Source of the DNA: Alicyclobacillus sp. ALC3 | GTDB taxonomy: Bacteria > Bacillota > Bacilli > Alicyclobacillales > Alicyclobacillaceae | NCBI RefSeq assembly: GCF_028751195.1 | Contig: NZ_CP066784.1 | Coordinates: forward strand, 2,046,001 to 2,110,000 | Reading direction: 5' to 3' | Length of the DNA: 64,000 nt | Notes under the pieces: model-generated | Told to the model about the DNA's origin: nothing | The model's database searches: none | What the model saw: only the letters and a program-made list of their open reading frames with translations | Made by a program: the position numbers and the translations under genes | Shown: piece by piece, positions 25,255 to 34,253 of the stretch | Layout of the letters: each line of letters begins with the position of its first letter | Numbering within the stretch: the stretch's first letter is position 1

Positions 25255-25980
25255 TCAAGTAGTCGTCGTGGGCATTCTGTGTCTACGGGTCGCAAGGCCG
25301 GGACGATGCTTGGTCGGCTTACTCAGGCGCGTGGAGTGGGTCTGGTCGCTGCGCCTTTTGTAGACGGACAACAAGGCTTGCGCGATGCGTTGATGGCCCG
25401 TGTCGTTGGGGTGCACAGGGTTGCCGCGGAACTTAATGTCGCGAATCTGTCCGCGCTGATAGCCGTCAATCAAGGACTCTTCCCGTCCCTGAAACACAGC
25501 ATCAAGGTCGACGATGCGCAAGTGATGTCGCTTTGCCACCCTGCGAATTGATTGGTTCAGCGCATTCGTGTACTCGGCCGCTAAGACAGAGTTTGGAAAC
25601 GGGTTGTAGACGGTGCACAAGAGCAACGTCGACGTCGGCCGGGACACACACTGCACCACTTCGGTCAGGTTGTCGTACAGGCGGCCGGCAACCTTCATCA
25701 CGTGCCCGGGATTGCTCTCCACCAGCCAAGGTGCAGCCCACAACAGGTCATTGCCCCCGATTAAAATTGTCACAACTCGAGCCTCGTCCCAAATGCACTC
25801 CGGAGTCCGCCGAACGGCTCGCAACAATTGTTTTGAGGTCCATCCTGGTTTCGCACACGTGTACAAACTGACCTTTCCCTTCCGCGCGAGCGCCCGACGA
25901 ACTCGAGCCACGAAACTTCGTTCATCCTGCGAAGCGCTGTATCCGAACGTGATCGAATCACCAAGCGCAGCGTACAGCAC
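25255..25980 (-). CDS. SGNH/GDSL-family hydrolase
   Basis: About 241 residues. Block I ALGDSITFG (nucleophile Ser), block III IGGNDLLW, and a final NPVHPNDTGHQ (Asp/His) give the full SGNH triad of esterases such as TesA and platelet-activating-factor hydrolases. No signal peptide is seen with the chosen start, GTG 25980, which follows GAAGGAGGGG. The basic tail (RRSDQTHSTRLSKP) is not conserved. In Bacillus, sigW-rsiW occupies this place upstream of cdaA. Confidence 0.88.
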   Translation of the reverse strand: MLYAALGDSITFGYSASQDERSFVARVRRALARKGKVSLYTCAKPGWTSKQLLRAVRRTPECIWDEARVVTILIGGNDLLWAAPWLVESNPGHVMKVAGRLYDNLTEVVQCVSRPTSTLLLCTVYNPFPNSVLAAEYTNALNQSIRRVAKRHHLRIVDLDAVFQGREESLIDGYQRGQIRDIKFRGNPVHPNDTGHQRIAQALLSVYKRRSDQTHSTRLSKPTKHRPGLATRRHRMPTTTT

Positions 25981-26085
25981 TCGAACCCCTCCTTCGCCCG
26001 TCTTGGTACGAAAGCCGCACGCGAACGAGGGTCGACGTGGGCCGACTGCTGTTACCGTATGTTTAGCAGCGCCTACCCGAAACGC

Positions 26086-26117
26086 CAAAAGCCCACCCCG
26101 GTTGGGTTGGGCTTTTG
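26086..26117 (-). terminator. Terminator after rocF
   Basis: CAAAAGCCCA and TGGGCTTTTG form a ten-pair stem around a short loop, flanked by T-rich ends on both strands, so it can act in both directions. It lies 29 bases after the arginase stop. Confidence 0.85.
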
Positions 26118-26145
26118 CGCGCCAAGTGTTAAAAAACTACGTTCT

Positions 26146-27042
26146 CTATATAACCGTCTTGCCAAACAGCGACTGAGCTAGTTCGACGGCCATCCGGGCT
26201 GTCCTGTTTTCCGCATCCAAAATGGGGTTCACTTCCACGATGTCGACCGAAGTCACCTTCCTCGACGCTGCGAGCAGTTCCATCGCGAGGTGCCCTTCTC
26301 GGTATGTGACCCCGCCGTTGACCGGGGTTCCGACACCAGGAGCGAACATCGGGTCAATCGCGTCGAGGTCGAGGCTCAGATGAATACCATCCGTACCGCG
26401 CCCCGCGATGTCGATCGCTTCCGCCATCACAGCTGCCATCCCCATCCGGTCGATGTCTGCCATGGTGTAGGCCCGTATGCCAGTTTCGCGAATCAAGGCG
26501 GCTTCGTCGGCGTCGATCGAGCGGATTCCGACAAGCACTACGTTTTGAGGATTCACCTTCGGGCTGCTGCCGCCGACAGCAAGCAGGTCTGCGTGGCCTT
26601 TCCCGACATTCACGGCGAGCGGCATGCCGTGGATATTCCCGGATGGCGTGGTCTCTTCCGTGTTCATGTCACCATGCGCGTCGAACCAGATGACGCCGTA
26701 CGACCGTCCTCCTGCAGCCACACCAGCAACACTGCCAATGGAGATGCTGTGGTCTCCGCCGAGCACAATCGGGATGTGCCCATCTGCCATGACCCGAGCG
26801 ACATGTTCGTTCAAGGCCTCACAAACGCGAGTCACTTCCGGAAGGTATTTCAATTTTTCATTGACAACTTGATGCATCTCCGGCGTCGGTACGTCGATGT
26901 TACCGAGGTCCTTGACGACGTACCCCAATGCCTGCAAGCTTTCGGCAAGGCCGGCGTAGCGAATAGCACTCGGCCCCATATCGACTCCCCGTCGTCCTTG
27001 TCCGAGGTCCGATGGCGCTCCGATAATACGCAGTTCCTTCAT
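26146..27042 (-). CDS. rocF: Arginase
   Basis: About 298 residues. All manganese-site motifs of ureohydrolases are present: GGDHSISIG, WFDAHGDMN, SGNIHGMPLA and LSLDLDAIDP. Length and GVDMGPSAIRYAGL near the start fit arginase (arginine to ornithine and urea) rather than agmatinase. ATG 27042 has AAAGGAG eight bases upstream. It is followed by its own terminator. The neighbourhood (cda-glm block on one side, sporulation genes on the other) matches Bacillus. Confidence 0.95.
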   Translation of the reverse strand: MKELRIIGAPSDLGQGRRGVDMGPSAIRYAGLAESLQALGYVVKDLGNIDVPTPEMHQVVNEKLKYLPEVTRVCEALNEHVARVMADGHIPIVLGGDHSISIGSVAGVAAGGRSYGVIWFDAHGDMNTEETTPSGNIHGMPLAVNVGKGHADLLAVGGSSPKVNPQNVVLVGIRSIDADEAALIRETGIRAYTMADIDRMGMAAVMAEAIDIAGRGTDGIHLSLDLDAIDPMFAPGVGTPVNGGVTYREGHLAMELLAASRKVTSVDIVEVNPILDAENRTARMAVELAQSLFGKTVI

Positions 27043-27093
27043 AGACTCCACTCCTTTGTACTTGATGTGCGCTCCTGACCACGTTGTTCTGGC

Positions 27094-27762
27094 TTAGCCA
27101 AGGAAAGCGCGGATGAGATGAGGCGTCACCAGAATTTCAATGCATGCAGCCACCCATAAGATGGCCAAGATGAACGGGATCCTTCCGATAACGTGGCGAA
27201 CTTCCTGACGGAAATTCGCAACTGGGGTCTCGTTCTCGACCCGGGCCAGCGCAAGTCCACCGCTAGCGCCCTTTGCACCTCCTTTGCCAAGGAGGGCCCA
27301 GACAGATTGTAGCGCCGCAACCGCCAGCCGCAAACCCAATGCGCAGGCCCACGTCAAGGCCGTCAGTTCAAAAATACCGTGTGGCATTTCGCCAAACAAG
27401 ACCACCTTCCACCCTTGCACATGCACGTGCGCTGCGGTGACGTGAGTCACGACTCCCATCATCAAACCGTTTGTCCACATCGTGAAGATTGGAAAAACCC
27501 CAGCGAAAACACCGAGCACCATCATCAACAGTGCCACCCGAGTATTGTTCCAAAACACTGTCCAGATGGCGGTTAATGCGTTGCCATTGCGGTCGATGGT
27601 CCGAGCAATGTGCTGAATGTGCAGGATGGATGGGCGCAAGAGGTGCAGGAAATGCGCTGGCCATAGCTCTCCAACCACGAACCCCGACGCCAAGAGCGCA
27701 ACAGCGACGAGCCAGTACACGAGTCCACCTCGCGAACGCAGTCTGTGTTCCATACGGTTCAT
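27094..27762 (-). CDS. SpoIIM-family (DUF95) membrane protein
   Basis: 222 residues with about five membrane helices and the DUF95/SpoIIM signature: NNTRVALLMMVLGVFAGVFPIFTMWTNGLMMG and later GEMPHGIFELTALTWA. SpoIIM in B. subtilis joins SpoIID and SpoIIP in the septal peptidoglycan-remodelling complex during engulfment; other family members have unknown roles. GGAGG precedes ATG 27762. It lies divergent to pdaB, in the place that kbaA holds near gerD and pdaB in B. subtilis, so its exact role is uncertain. Confidence 0.8.
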   Translation of the reverse strand: MNRMEHRLRSRGGLVYWLVAVALLASGFVVGELWPAHFLHLLRPSILHIQHIARTIDRNGNALTAIWTVFWNNTRVALLMMVLGVFAGVFPIFTMWTNGLMMGVVTHVTAAHVHVQGWKVVLFGEMPHGIFELTALTWACALGLRLAVAALQSVWALLGKGGAKGASGGLALARVENETPVANFRQEVRHVIGRIPFILAILWVAACIEILVTPHLIRAFLG

Positions 27763-27842
27763 CGAGATACCTCCACTAGTTGGGAATAGTCATCGCGCTC
27801 ACCGCACACACTTTGCACAGGTTTGAGAAGGAGGTCCGAATC

Positions 27843-28589
27843 TTGAAAACAACACAACGAACGTTTCACCGTCGCTTGAGCACCTTGCTAGCCAGCATCG
27901 CCATCATGGCCGCCGCCTGCCCAGCGTCAGTGAGCGCGAAAGAGGCACCAGCTGTAAAGACGCCGAGCGCGGTCTACAAAGTTGACACAGACCAAAAGGT
28001 TGTAGCTCTCACCTTTGACATCTCATGGGGGGAGAAGGTGCCAGAACCTGTGCTTGACGTGCTCGAAAAAGACAAGGTCAAACACGCGACGTTCTTTCTC
28101 AGCGGGCCGTGGACCCTGCGGCACCAAGAGACCGCCAAGCGAATCCACAGCATGGGCTTTGAAATCGGCAGTCACGGAAACCTACACAAGGACTTCTCCA
28201 GCTATCCGGACAGTTGGGTCCGTGAACAGGTACAGATCGCAGAGAAGTCAATTTACCAAGTGACCGGCGTCAAAACCCGGTTGATTCGGACGCCAAACGG
28301 TGACTTCAACCCACGTGTACTGCGCTGTCTGAACGGCATGGGATACACCGTGATCCAGTGGAATACCGATTCGCTTGACTGGAAAAACCCAGGAACGCAA
28401 GCACTCATCAATCGGGTCTTAAAGCGGGCTGTCCCTGGTGACATCATTCTGATGCATGCCAGTGACTCTTCGAGACAGATCACGGCGGCCTTGCCGCAAA
28501 TCATCGCAGGCCTGCGGCAAGAGGGCTACCACTTTGTCAGCGTATCTGAGCTTCTCAATCAGGCCAAGGTTAAATCCGAAGTACAGTGA
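27843..28589 (+). CDS. pdaB: Polysaccharide deacetylase PdaB-like
   Basis: About 248 residues. Signal peptide (RRLSTLLASIAIMAAACPASVSA), then a NodB domain: LTFDISWG (catalytic Asp), HATFFLSGPW, IGSHGNLHKD (metal His), RTPNGDFNP, DSLDW and DIILMHASD. PdaB is needed for spore cortex maintenance in Bacillus and lies beside gerD there as here. I chose TTG 27843, eight bases after AAGGAGGT; an upstream open frame adds residues without homology. Confidence 0.9.
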   Translation: MKTTQRTFHRRLSTLLASIAIMAAACPASVSAKEAPAVKTPSAVYKVDTDQKVVALTFDISWGEKVPEPVLDVLEKDKVKHATFFLSGPWTLRHQETAKRIHSMGFEIGSHGNLHKDFSSYPDSWVREQVQIAEKSIYQVTGVKTRLIRTPNGDFNPRVLRCLNGMGYTVIQWNTDSLDWKNPGTQALINRVLKRAVPGDIILMHASDSSRQITAALPQIIAGLRQEGYHFVSVSELLNQAKVKSEVQ

Positions 28590-28654
28590 GTTAGACACGT
28601 CACAGTCCCACCCGGCTGCCGCATTCATGTATACGTTGACATGCCTCTCATCAT

Positions 28655-28709
28655 ACAGCACGGGGTCGGCCCTCTCAACGAACTCAGCTCGCATAAGGCC
28701 CCGTGCTGT
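28655..28709 (+). terminator. Long-loop hairpin between pdaB and gerD
   Basis: ACAGCACGGGG and CCCCGTGCTGT are an 11-base perfect inverted repeat around a 33-base loop. It has only a short T run after it and may be a terminator for pdaB or a processing site. Confidence 0.5.
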
Positions 28710-28758
28710 TACACATACTGAGCGAAAGAATCAATGGATACAGGCAGGAGGACCAGAA

Positions 28759-29445
28759 GTGAAACTTCGAGTCAAAGCGTGGGCGACCCTTTGCCTCTCG
28801 CTACTCTTAACCGTTGGGTGTGGGACTGGAAACATGGGAACAGCTGCGGACGCCAGCAGCGCCGGACAGCAGGACTACGGGACAACCAAGCAAATGGTGG
28901 TCGACATCCTTCATTCACCGGAGGGCAAGTCTGCGGTTGAGGAGATTCTTAAGGATCCGTCTGTTAAGAGCCAGATTATTGTCTCCAACACGGACATCGC
29001 CAAAGCAGTCGAAAAGTCTTTGCAAACCAAGCAGAACCAGTCTTTTCTTGCTCAGCAAGCGAAAGACCCCGAGTTCGCTGCAGCGTTGTCCAAAGCTGTC
29101 CAGCCTGAGCTGACGGCCACGATTAAACAGCTGATGAAGGACCCGGAGTATCAAAAGGAAATGCTTGCACTGATGCAGTCTCCCGAGTTTACGACATACC
29201 TGCAAACCATGATGAAGAGTCCGCAATATCGCGGACAAGTCATGCAGATCATGACCGACGCGTTGCAGACGCCGAGTTTCCGCATCCAGTTTGAGGACGC
29301 TTTGAAAGGCGCAGTTGCACAGTCGATGAAAGCTGCAGGCGGGCAGTCCCAGGGACAAAGCTCTGGCAGTGGTAGCTCGAGTTCAGGCGGTACAAGCAGT
29401 GGCAACGAGAGTGGCGGAGGTAGCGGTGGTGGCGGGCAGTCGTAA
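28759..29445 (+). CDS. gerD: Spore germination lipoprotein GerD
   Basis: About 228 residues. Lipoprotein signal with lipobox LTVGC, then the GerD core of repeated DILHSPEGKSAVEEILKD, LMKDPEYQKEM, LMQSPEFTTYLQ and MMKSPQYRGQV units, and a low-complexity Ser/Gly tail typical of GerD. It clusters germinant receptors in the spore inner membrane. GTG 28759 follows GGAGG by seven bases. Confidence 0.95.
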   Translation: MKLRVKAWATLCLSLLLTVGCGTGNMGTAADASSAGQQDYGTTKQMVVDILHSPEGKSAVEEILKDPSVKSQIIVSNTDIAKAVEKSLQTKQNQSFLAQQAKDPEFAAALSKAVQPELTATIKQLMKDPEYQKEMLALMQSPEFTTYLQTMMKSPQYRGQVMQIMTDALQTPSFRIQFEDALKGAVAQSMKAAGGQSQGQSSGSGSSSSGGTSSGNESGGGSGGGGQS

Positions 29446-29503
29446 GACCGAGCGTGAACGACGAGGGTGTCGTCCTCCACGGTGTGTTGGTCTTACACGT
29501 GCG

Positions 29504-29548
29504 AAAAATGTCGCCGCAACGGTGAGTTCCCGCTGACAGCGACATTTT
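29504..29548. terminator. Bidirectional terminator between gerD and salA
   Basis: AAAATGTCGC and GCGACATTTT pair around a loop, with A-rich and T-rich sides. It serves the two convergent genes gerD and salA. Confidence 0.8.
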
Positions 29549-29599
29549 CAACGTCAACCGAAACCAGCATACTGACACTGGTGCCGGACACACTTGTGT

Positions 29600-30682
29600 T
29601 CACATCGCAGCTGGTGCCTTGACGCCGAGACGGTCCATCACCTGTACGGCAAGTTTCGCAAATACCGCCGCTTGCTCGGAGCCTTCCTCAAACAAAGAAG
29701 AGTTCTGAGTGTCCATGTTCGCAAGCGGAATTTGCGCCAACAGGTCGGTGCGCAGTTCCTTCGCAACGCGCTCGCCTCCGCCGCGACCAAACAGGTACGT
29801 GCGTTCGCCGCAATGTTCGCAAGTGAGGTATGACATGTTTTCGACAACACCCAGTACCTCATGATTTGTCCGGACACCCATGACGCCTGCGCGAACTGCT
29901 ACATCGGAAGCAGCTGTCTGGGGAGTCGTCACAATGACTTCCTTGCTCTTCGGCAACAGTTGATGAACATCCATCGCGACGTCGCCCGTGCCAGGCGGCA
30001 GGTCTAGCAAAATTATGTCCATGTCTCCCCAGTGAACCTCACCGAAGAAGTTACGCAACATCTTTCCGAGCATAGGCCCGCGCCACACAACTGGATTGCC
30101 ATCTGGAACAAAGAAATGCATGGAAATCAGCTTTACCCCATGTGCTTCAATTGGCAGAATCAGCTCGTCGATCACGGTTGGGCGCGCTGCTTTCACGCCA
30201 AAAATGCCAGGAATACTGAAGCCGTAAATGTCTGCATCAATGATGCCCACGCGCAGCCCTAGCTTCGCAAGCGCAACCCCGAGGTTTGCGGTTACGGTTG
30301 ACTTACCAACTCCACCCTTACCCGAAGCAATCGCCACAAATGCGACGCCGTTCTCCGGTTCCAGAAGCTTCGGCACTGCCTGGCTCTGCCCTTCTGGTTT
30401 TCCCCTCAGTTTTTCTGTGAATCGGGCACGTTGCTCGTCGTTCATGTGGCCAATCACGACGTCCACCTCGGCTACACCAGGCAAGGAGAGCAGGCGTTCG
30501 CGGACAGCGTTCTCAATCGTTGTGTGCAGGGGACAACCCGTGATTGTCAGAAGGATTTCAACGCGAACCCGGGACTCTTCCACTGATATCTCCTGGACCA
30601 TCTCAAGTTCAACAATACTTCTATGAATCTCCGGGTCTTCAACGTCCCGAAGGGCTTGGAGTACTTCGTCTCGTGTCACCAA
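29600..30682 (-). CDS. salA: Mrp/NBP35-family P-loop ATPase (SalA)
   Basis: About 360 residues. An N-terminal MIP18/DUF59 domain (ALRDVEDPEIHRSIVELEMV, TITGCPLH) precedes an Mrp ATPase with deviant Walker A SGKGGVGKSTV, DADIYG, DLPPGTGDV and the Fe-S bridging CEHC. Members carry Fe-S clusters; SalA of B. subtilis is also a regulator of scoC. I place the start at TTG 30682, nine bases after GGGAGG; the longer frame has no homology. Confidence 0.92.
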   Translation of the reverse strand: MVTRDEVLQALRDVEDPEIHRSIVELEMVQEISVEESRVRVEILLTITGCPLHTTIENAVRERLLSLPGVAEVDVVIGHMNDEQRARFTEKLRGKPEGQSQAVPKLLEPENGVAFVAIASGKGGVGKSTVTANLGVALAKLGLRVGIIDADIYGFSIPGIFGVKAARPTVIDELILPIEAHGVKLISMHFFVPDGNPVVWRGPMLGKMLRNFFGEVHWGDMDIILLDLPPGTGDVAMDVHQLLPKSKEVIVTTPQTAASDVAVRAGVMGVRTNHEVLGVVENMSYLTCEHCGERTYLFGRGGGERVAKELRTDLLAQIPLANMDTQNSSLFEEGSEQAAVFAKLAVQVMDRLGVKAPAAM

Positions 30683-30771
30683 CGGTATGTCCCTCCCTTT
30701 TGGCATTCCGCATCTCAGTGTACAACAGTGAGGCTCGGTTGCCAAACAGTCAGCGAGGCACACTGGCAGCA

Positions 30772-31227
30772 TTACCGAATCGTCAACGCCTCGTACACAG
30801 CGTGGTTGCCTTGACGCCACACAACGGTGACTTTTTGCGGCAGCGCTTCCCCCAGCTCGAACCAGGCGCTTTGCCCCGCAAGTACTGTGACTGGCGGCAT
30901 GGCAACCTGGCCATGCTGAGGAAATGGCGTTGGCAGAGCGTTTCCCGACCAGACAATTGGCAGTGGTTCATTGCTCCAACTGTAAATCTCTAAATAGGAT
31001 AAGGGGCGTTTCGACACATCTTTCAGTCGATACAGCGGGCGATTGTTCCACGTTGAATGGGTGGCCACCACTGTCAGGGGCAGGTTCGACGTATTGGCGT
31101 GAACCGTGATTCCACGAATCGCGTCCTGACCAGTAGGGGCCGCGCGCTGATGAGTCCACCAGACAGCGAGAATTCCAACGCAAGCAACGGCAACCCACAA
31201 CGGTCCCCGCGTTTTTCGCCTTCCCAT
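30772..31227 (-). CDS. Hypothetical membrane-anchored protein
   Basis: About 151 residues: one N-terminal membrane helix (PLWVAVACVGILAVWW) and a beta-rich extracytoplasmic domain (YLEIYSWSNEPLPIVWSG, TVVWRQGNHAVYEALTIR). Family not recognised. ATG 31227 follows AAGGAAG. Its place between salA and cwlD suggests a part in sporulation, by position only. Confidence 0.7.
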   Translation of the reverse strand: MGRRKTRGPLWVAVACVGILAVWWTHQRAAPTGQDAIRGITVHANTSNLPLTVVATHSTWNNRPLYRLKDVSKRPLSYLEIYSWSNEPLPIVWSGNALPTPFPQHGQVAMPPVTVLAGQSAWFELGEALPQKVTVVWRQGNHAVYEALTIR

Positions 31228-31240
31228 CGTTTCACTTCCT

Positions 31241-31987
31241 TCAGGGTAAAGCAGCCGTAGGTTCATCTTTCGAGTTCTCAACCTGTCCAAAGTACTCGAC
31301 CACCGACTTATACATGACAAACGCTACTCGCTGCCGGTACGCAGGTGTCTGCATGGCCGCAGATTCTTGTGGGTTCGTCATGAAACCAATTTCCGCTAGT
31401 ACAGCGGGACCCTCGATACGCCTAAGCAAGTAGAGTGTGCTAGTGTCGTCAATCGTTCGCTTTGTCGGCAGCAGGTACGCTCTGAAGTTCTCTTGCATCA
31501 CTGTCGCAAGCGCTTTGGCTTCCTCGTTGCCATCGCGGTAGATGACGTGAGCACCTCGCCATGTCGGTGACGGGGAGCCGTTACAGTGAATGCTGATAAA
31601 TACGTCTGGTCTCTTCTCCTTGGTGTATACCGTCCTAGCCCTCAGCGAAGCGTGCTGTCTATGCCCAAGGTCGGATGGTTGGGTCAGGTCGGTGTCTGTG
31701 TCGCGTGTCAGGTACACTTGCGCGCCCGATTGACGCAGAAGGGCTGCTAAGTCATTCGCTACAGCCAGTGTCGTATCTTTCTCTTTTCTTCCATCGGCCG
31801 ATTCAGCGCCACCATCACGCCCGCCATGACCGGCATCGATCACGATGCGCTTGCCGACGAGACCCGGTTCCGTGCTCGCTTGTGCTGACGGACTAAACAG
31901 CGTGATTCCGCTGAGGCACGCAGCGGTTGCGAACGACGCAGCTATGATTCGGCGCGACTTCCGTCGAATTAGCGCAAGATTGGTCAA
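31241..31987 (-). CDS. cwlD: N-acetylmuramoyl-L-alanine amidase CwlD
   Basis: About 248 residues. Signal peptide (IIAASFATAACLSGITLFSPSAQA) then an Amidase_3 zinc domain: VIDAGHGGRDGGA, KEKDTTLAVANDLA, FISIHCNGS and AVLAEIGFMTN (catalytic Glu). CwlD makes muramic-delta-lactam in the spore cortex, together with a deacetylase. TTG 31987 follows AAAGGA; GerD and salA are neighbours as in Bacillus. Confidence 0.93.
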   Translation of the reverse strand: MTNLALIRRKSRRIIAASFATAACLSGITLFSPSAQASTEPGLVGKRIVIDAGHGGRDGGAESADGRKEKDTTLAVANDLAALLRQSGAQVYLTRDTDTDLTQPSDLGHRQHASLRARTVYTKEKRPDVFISIHCNGSPSPTWRGAHVIYRDGNEEAKALATVMQENFRAYLLPTKRTIDDTSTLYLLRRIEGPAVLAEIGFMTNPQESAAMQTPAYRQRVAFVMYKSVVEYFGQVENSKDEPTAALP

Positions 31988-32068
31988 TCCGTCACGTCCT
32001 TTGTCACGGCCGCCATAGACGGCCTTCTGGTTGTCCAAAACCCTTCCCGGTACAGTGTACGCAAAACG

Positions 32069-32096
32069 CAAAAAAGAGATGCCATTGGCATCTCTT
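32069..32096 (-). terminator. Terminator after rpsI
   Basis: On the minus strand AAGAGATGCC, AAT, GGCATCTCTT followed by TTTT: a perfect ten-pair stem and U run. It marks the end of the ribosomal superoperon. Confidence 0.9.
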
Positions 32097-32131
32097 CGAT
32101 TGGACAAATCGATTGTCCGGCAACGATGTAA

Positions 32132-32524
32132 TTAGCGCTTCGAGAACTGCGGAGCACGGCGAGCGCCTTTCAAGCCGTACTTCTTACGTTCCTTCATACG
32201 TGCGTCACGAGTCAGCAAGCCCGCCTTCTTCAAGGTTGGCCGCAGGTTCGCATCGACACGGAGCAACGCCCGGGCGATGCCGTGGCGAACAGCGCCTGCT
32301 TGACCGGAGGTGCCGCCACCGTAGACGTTTGCGTACACGTCGTAGCGACTGGCCGTCTCCGTCAACAGGAGCGGTTGCTTTACGATCAACTTCAACGTTT
32401 CCAGCGGGAAGTAGTCGCCAAACTCACGGTTGTTGATCACGACCTTGCCGTCACCCGGCAACAGTCGTACACGCGCTACTGCATTTTTACGCCGACCTGT
32501 ACCCCAGTACTGAAGTTGTGCCAA
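32132..32524 (-). CDS. rpsI: 30S ribosomal protein S9 (uS9)
   Basis: 130 residues, full length. Begins [19 protein letters not shown] and ends [11 protein letters not shown], the conserved C-terminal tail that reaches the P-site tRNA. Last gene of the superoperon, 20 nt after rplM, followed by a strong terminator. Confidence 0.98.
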   Translation of the reverse strand: MAQLQYWGTGRRKNAVARVRLLPGDGKVVINNREFGDYFPLETLKLIVKQPLLLTETASRYDVYANVYGGGTSGQAGAVRHGIARALLRVDANLRPTLKKAGLLTRDARMKERKKYGLKGARRAPQFSKR

Positions 32525-32544
32525 GAGCAGTACCCTCCTTTCGA

Positions 32545-32985
32545 TTAGTTTGTGGAGACCTCGAGCTTCTCAGGTTGCTGCGCCGCGTGCGGGTGTTCCG
32601 GACCGGCATAGAGCTTCAACTTGGTCAGCTGCGCCGCTCCAAGCGTGTTGTGTGGGAGCATACCTTTCACAGCCGCATACAGAATCCGCTCCGGATGTGT
32701 GTTTAACACTTCGCGAGCGGTAATTTCCTTTAGTCCACCCGGGTGACCGGAGTGACGACGGTACAGTTTGGTATCCATCTTATTAGATGAGAACACGACC
32801 TTATCAACATTGACGACGACGACGAAATCGCCAGTGTCAACGTGCGGCGTGAACTCAGGCTTGTGCTTTCCGCGCAGAATCGCAGCGATCTGCGTGGCGA
32901 GACGGCCAACGCGCTGGTTCTGTGCGTCGATCACGTACCACTTCCGCTCGACTGCGCCCGGCTTCGCCATATACGTTGTACGCAT
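32545..32985 (-). CDS. rplM: 50S ribosomal protein L13 (uL13)
   Basis: 146 residues. [26 protein letters not shown] and [13 protein letters not shown] are conserved L13 sequence. It pairs with rpsI as in nearly all bacteria. Translation may begin at the ATG of [10 protein letters not shown] or at the inner Met. Confidence 0.98.
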   Translation of the reverse strand: MRTTYMAKPGAVERKWYVIDAQNQRVGRLATQIAAILRGKHKPEFTPHVDTGDFVVVVNVDKVVFSSNKMDTKLYRRHSGHPGGLKEITAREVLNTHPERILYAAVKGMLPHNTLGAAQLTKLKLYAGPEHPHAAQQPEKLEVSTN

Positions 32986-33037
32986 GCGGTTCTTCCCTCC
33001 TACAGTTGAAATATTCTATCGCACGGTGCCCAGCCAG

Positions 33038-33787
33038 TCAAGCATGGGCGTGAAACTCAGCGTCGTAATAAACTTCCCAGAGGCTCAGCCCTTCTGGTGG
33101 TGCGGTGCGCCCGGCCGCTGTTCGGTCTCTGGCCTCAAGAATACTTGGCACACGGTCAGCATCCATCTTGCCGAGCCCTACATCGACCAGGGTACCTGTA
33201 ATGATGCGCACCATGTTCTGCAGAAATCCGCTGCCAGTGCACGTGATGAGCAAGTACGAACCACGCGGCTCGACGCTCAGCCGATGCACCGTTCGGACTT
33301 TGTTTTCCACCGGCGTCGCTGCCGCGCAGAAGCTCGTGAAGTCATGTTCCCCAACCAGGTAGGCCGCGCCTTGGCGCATCCGCTCCAGGCTAACCTTGAC
33401 TGGCAAATGCCACGAGTAACGACGGGTAAAGATATCAGGCTCCGTGGCCGTCTGTATCGTGTAGCAGTAAGTCTTTGCTACAGCTGAGAAGCGCGCGTGG
33501 AACGTATCAGGTACCGTCGTAACGTCGCGGACCAACAGATCACGCGGCAGAATGCGCTGGAAGATGGCCGGGTACCGTTCCGGTGGCGGCCCGACGGACT
33601 GTTCCCAGTGCACCACTTGACCCTCTGCGTGTACACCCGCGTCCGTCCTACCCGATCCGAAGACTTCGATTCGCGAACCGGTCAGTCCCGACAGCTTCTC
33701 TTCCAGGACACCCTGCACGGTGCGTAGTCCACGCTGACGTGCAAATCCGTGGAAGTCTGTTCCGTCGTACGCGACGGTTGCCCGCAT
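33038..33787 (-). CDS. truA: tRNA pseudouridine(38-40) synthase
   Basis: About 249 residues. Catalytic Asp lies in GSGRTDAGVHAEGQVVHW; VAYDGTDFHGFARQ at the start and FLQNMVRIITGTLVDVG near the end are typical TruA. Modifies uridines 38-40 in the anticodon arm. The exact start is uncertain (ATG 33787 chosen; GTG codons just upstream are possible). It follows rplQ directly; the ECF-transporter genes found here in B. subtilis are missing. Confidence 0.94.
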   Translation of the reverse strand: MRATVAYDGTDFHGFARQRGLRTVQGVLEEKLSGLTGSRIEVFGSGRTDAGVHAEGQVVHWEQSVGPPPERYPAIFQRILPRDLLVRDVTTVPDTFHARFSAVAKTYCYTIQTATEPDIFTRRYSWHLPVKVSLERMRQGAAYLVGEHDFTSFCAAATPVENKVRTVHRLSVEPRGSYLLITCTGSGFLQNMVRIITGTLVDVGLGKMDADRVPSILEARDRTAAGRTAPPEGLSLWEVYYDAEFHAHA

Positions 33788-33831
33788 CTTCACGACTTTC
33801 ACCGCCCGTCCAAACGCCAATCCCGCTCGGC

Positions 33832-34194
33832 TTAGACCAGTTCGAGCAGAACCATCGGAGCTGCGTCACCGCGGCGGGGTCCAAGCTTCAGAATGCGCGT
33901 GTAGCCGCCGTTGCGCTCAGCAAAGCGCGGTGCGATCTCCGCGAACAGTTTTTGAATCACGTCTTGCTTGTTGTCTTCGTCGACCGGTTCCGGGCGAACG
34001 AAGGCAGCTACTTGACGGCGCGCGTGCAGGTCGCCGCGCTTCGCGAGCGTGATCATCTTATCGGCTACTTTGCGAATCTCCTTCGCTTTCGCCTCGGTCG
34101 TCTCAATTCGTCCGTATTGAAACAAGTCGGTCACCAAGCTGCGGAACAGCGCCTTACGCGCAGCCGAGGTGCGGCCGAGTTTGCGGTATGACAC
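33832..34194 (-). CDS. rplQ: 50S ribosomal protein L17 (bL17)
   Basis: About 120 residues: [23 protein letters not shown], then [14 protein letters not shown] and [23 protein letters not shown] 34194 follows GGGAGGG by eight bases, and homology begins there. Follows rpoA. Confidence 0.97.
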   Translation of the reverse strand: MSYRKLGRTSAARKALFRSLVTDLFQYGRIETTEAKAKEIRKVADKMITLAKRGDLHARRQVAAFVRPEPVDEDNKQDVIQKLFAEIAPRFAERNGGYTRILKLGPRRGDAAPMVLLELV

Positions 34195-34253
34195 GACGTT
34201 ACCCTCCCTCACAAAGTCGTTCTCTCTCGCCGACCGCGTCACCGCGGCGGCAG

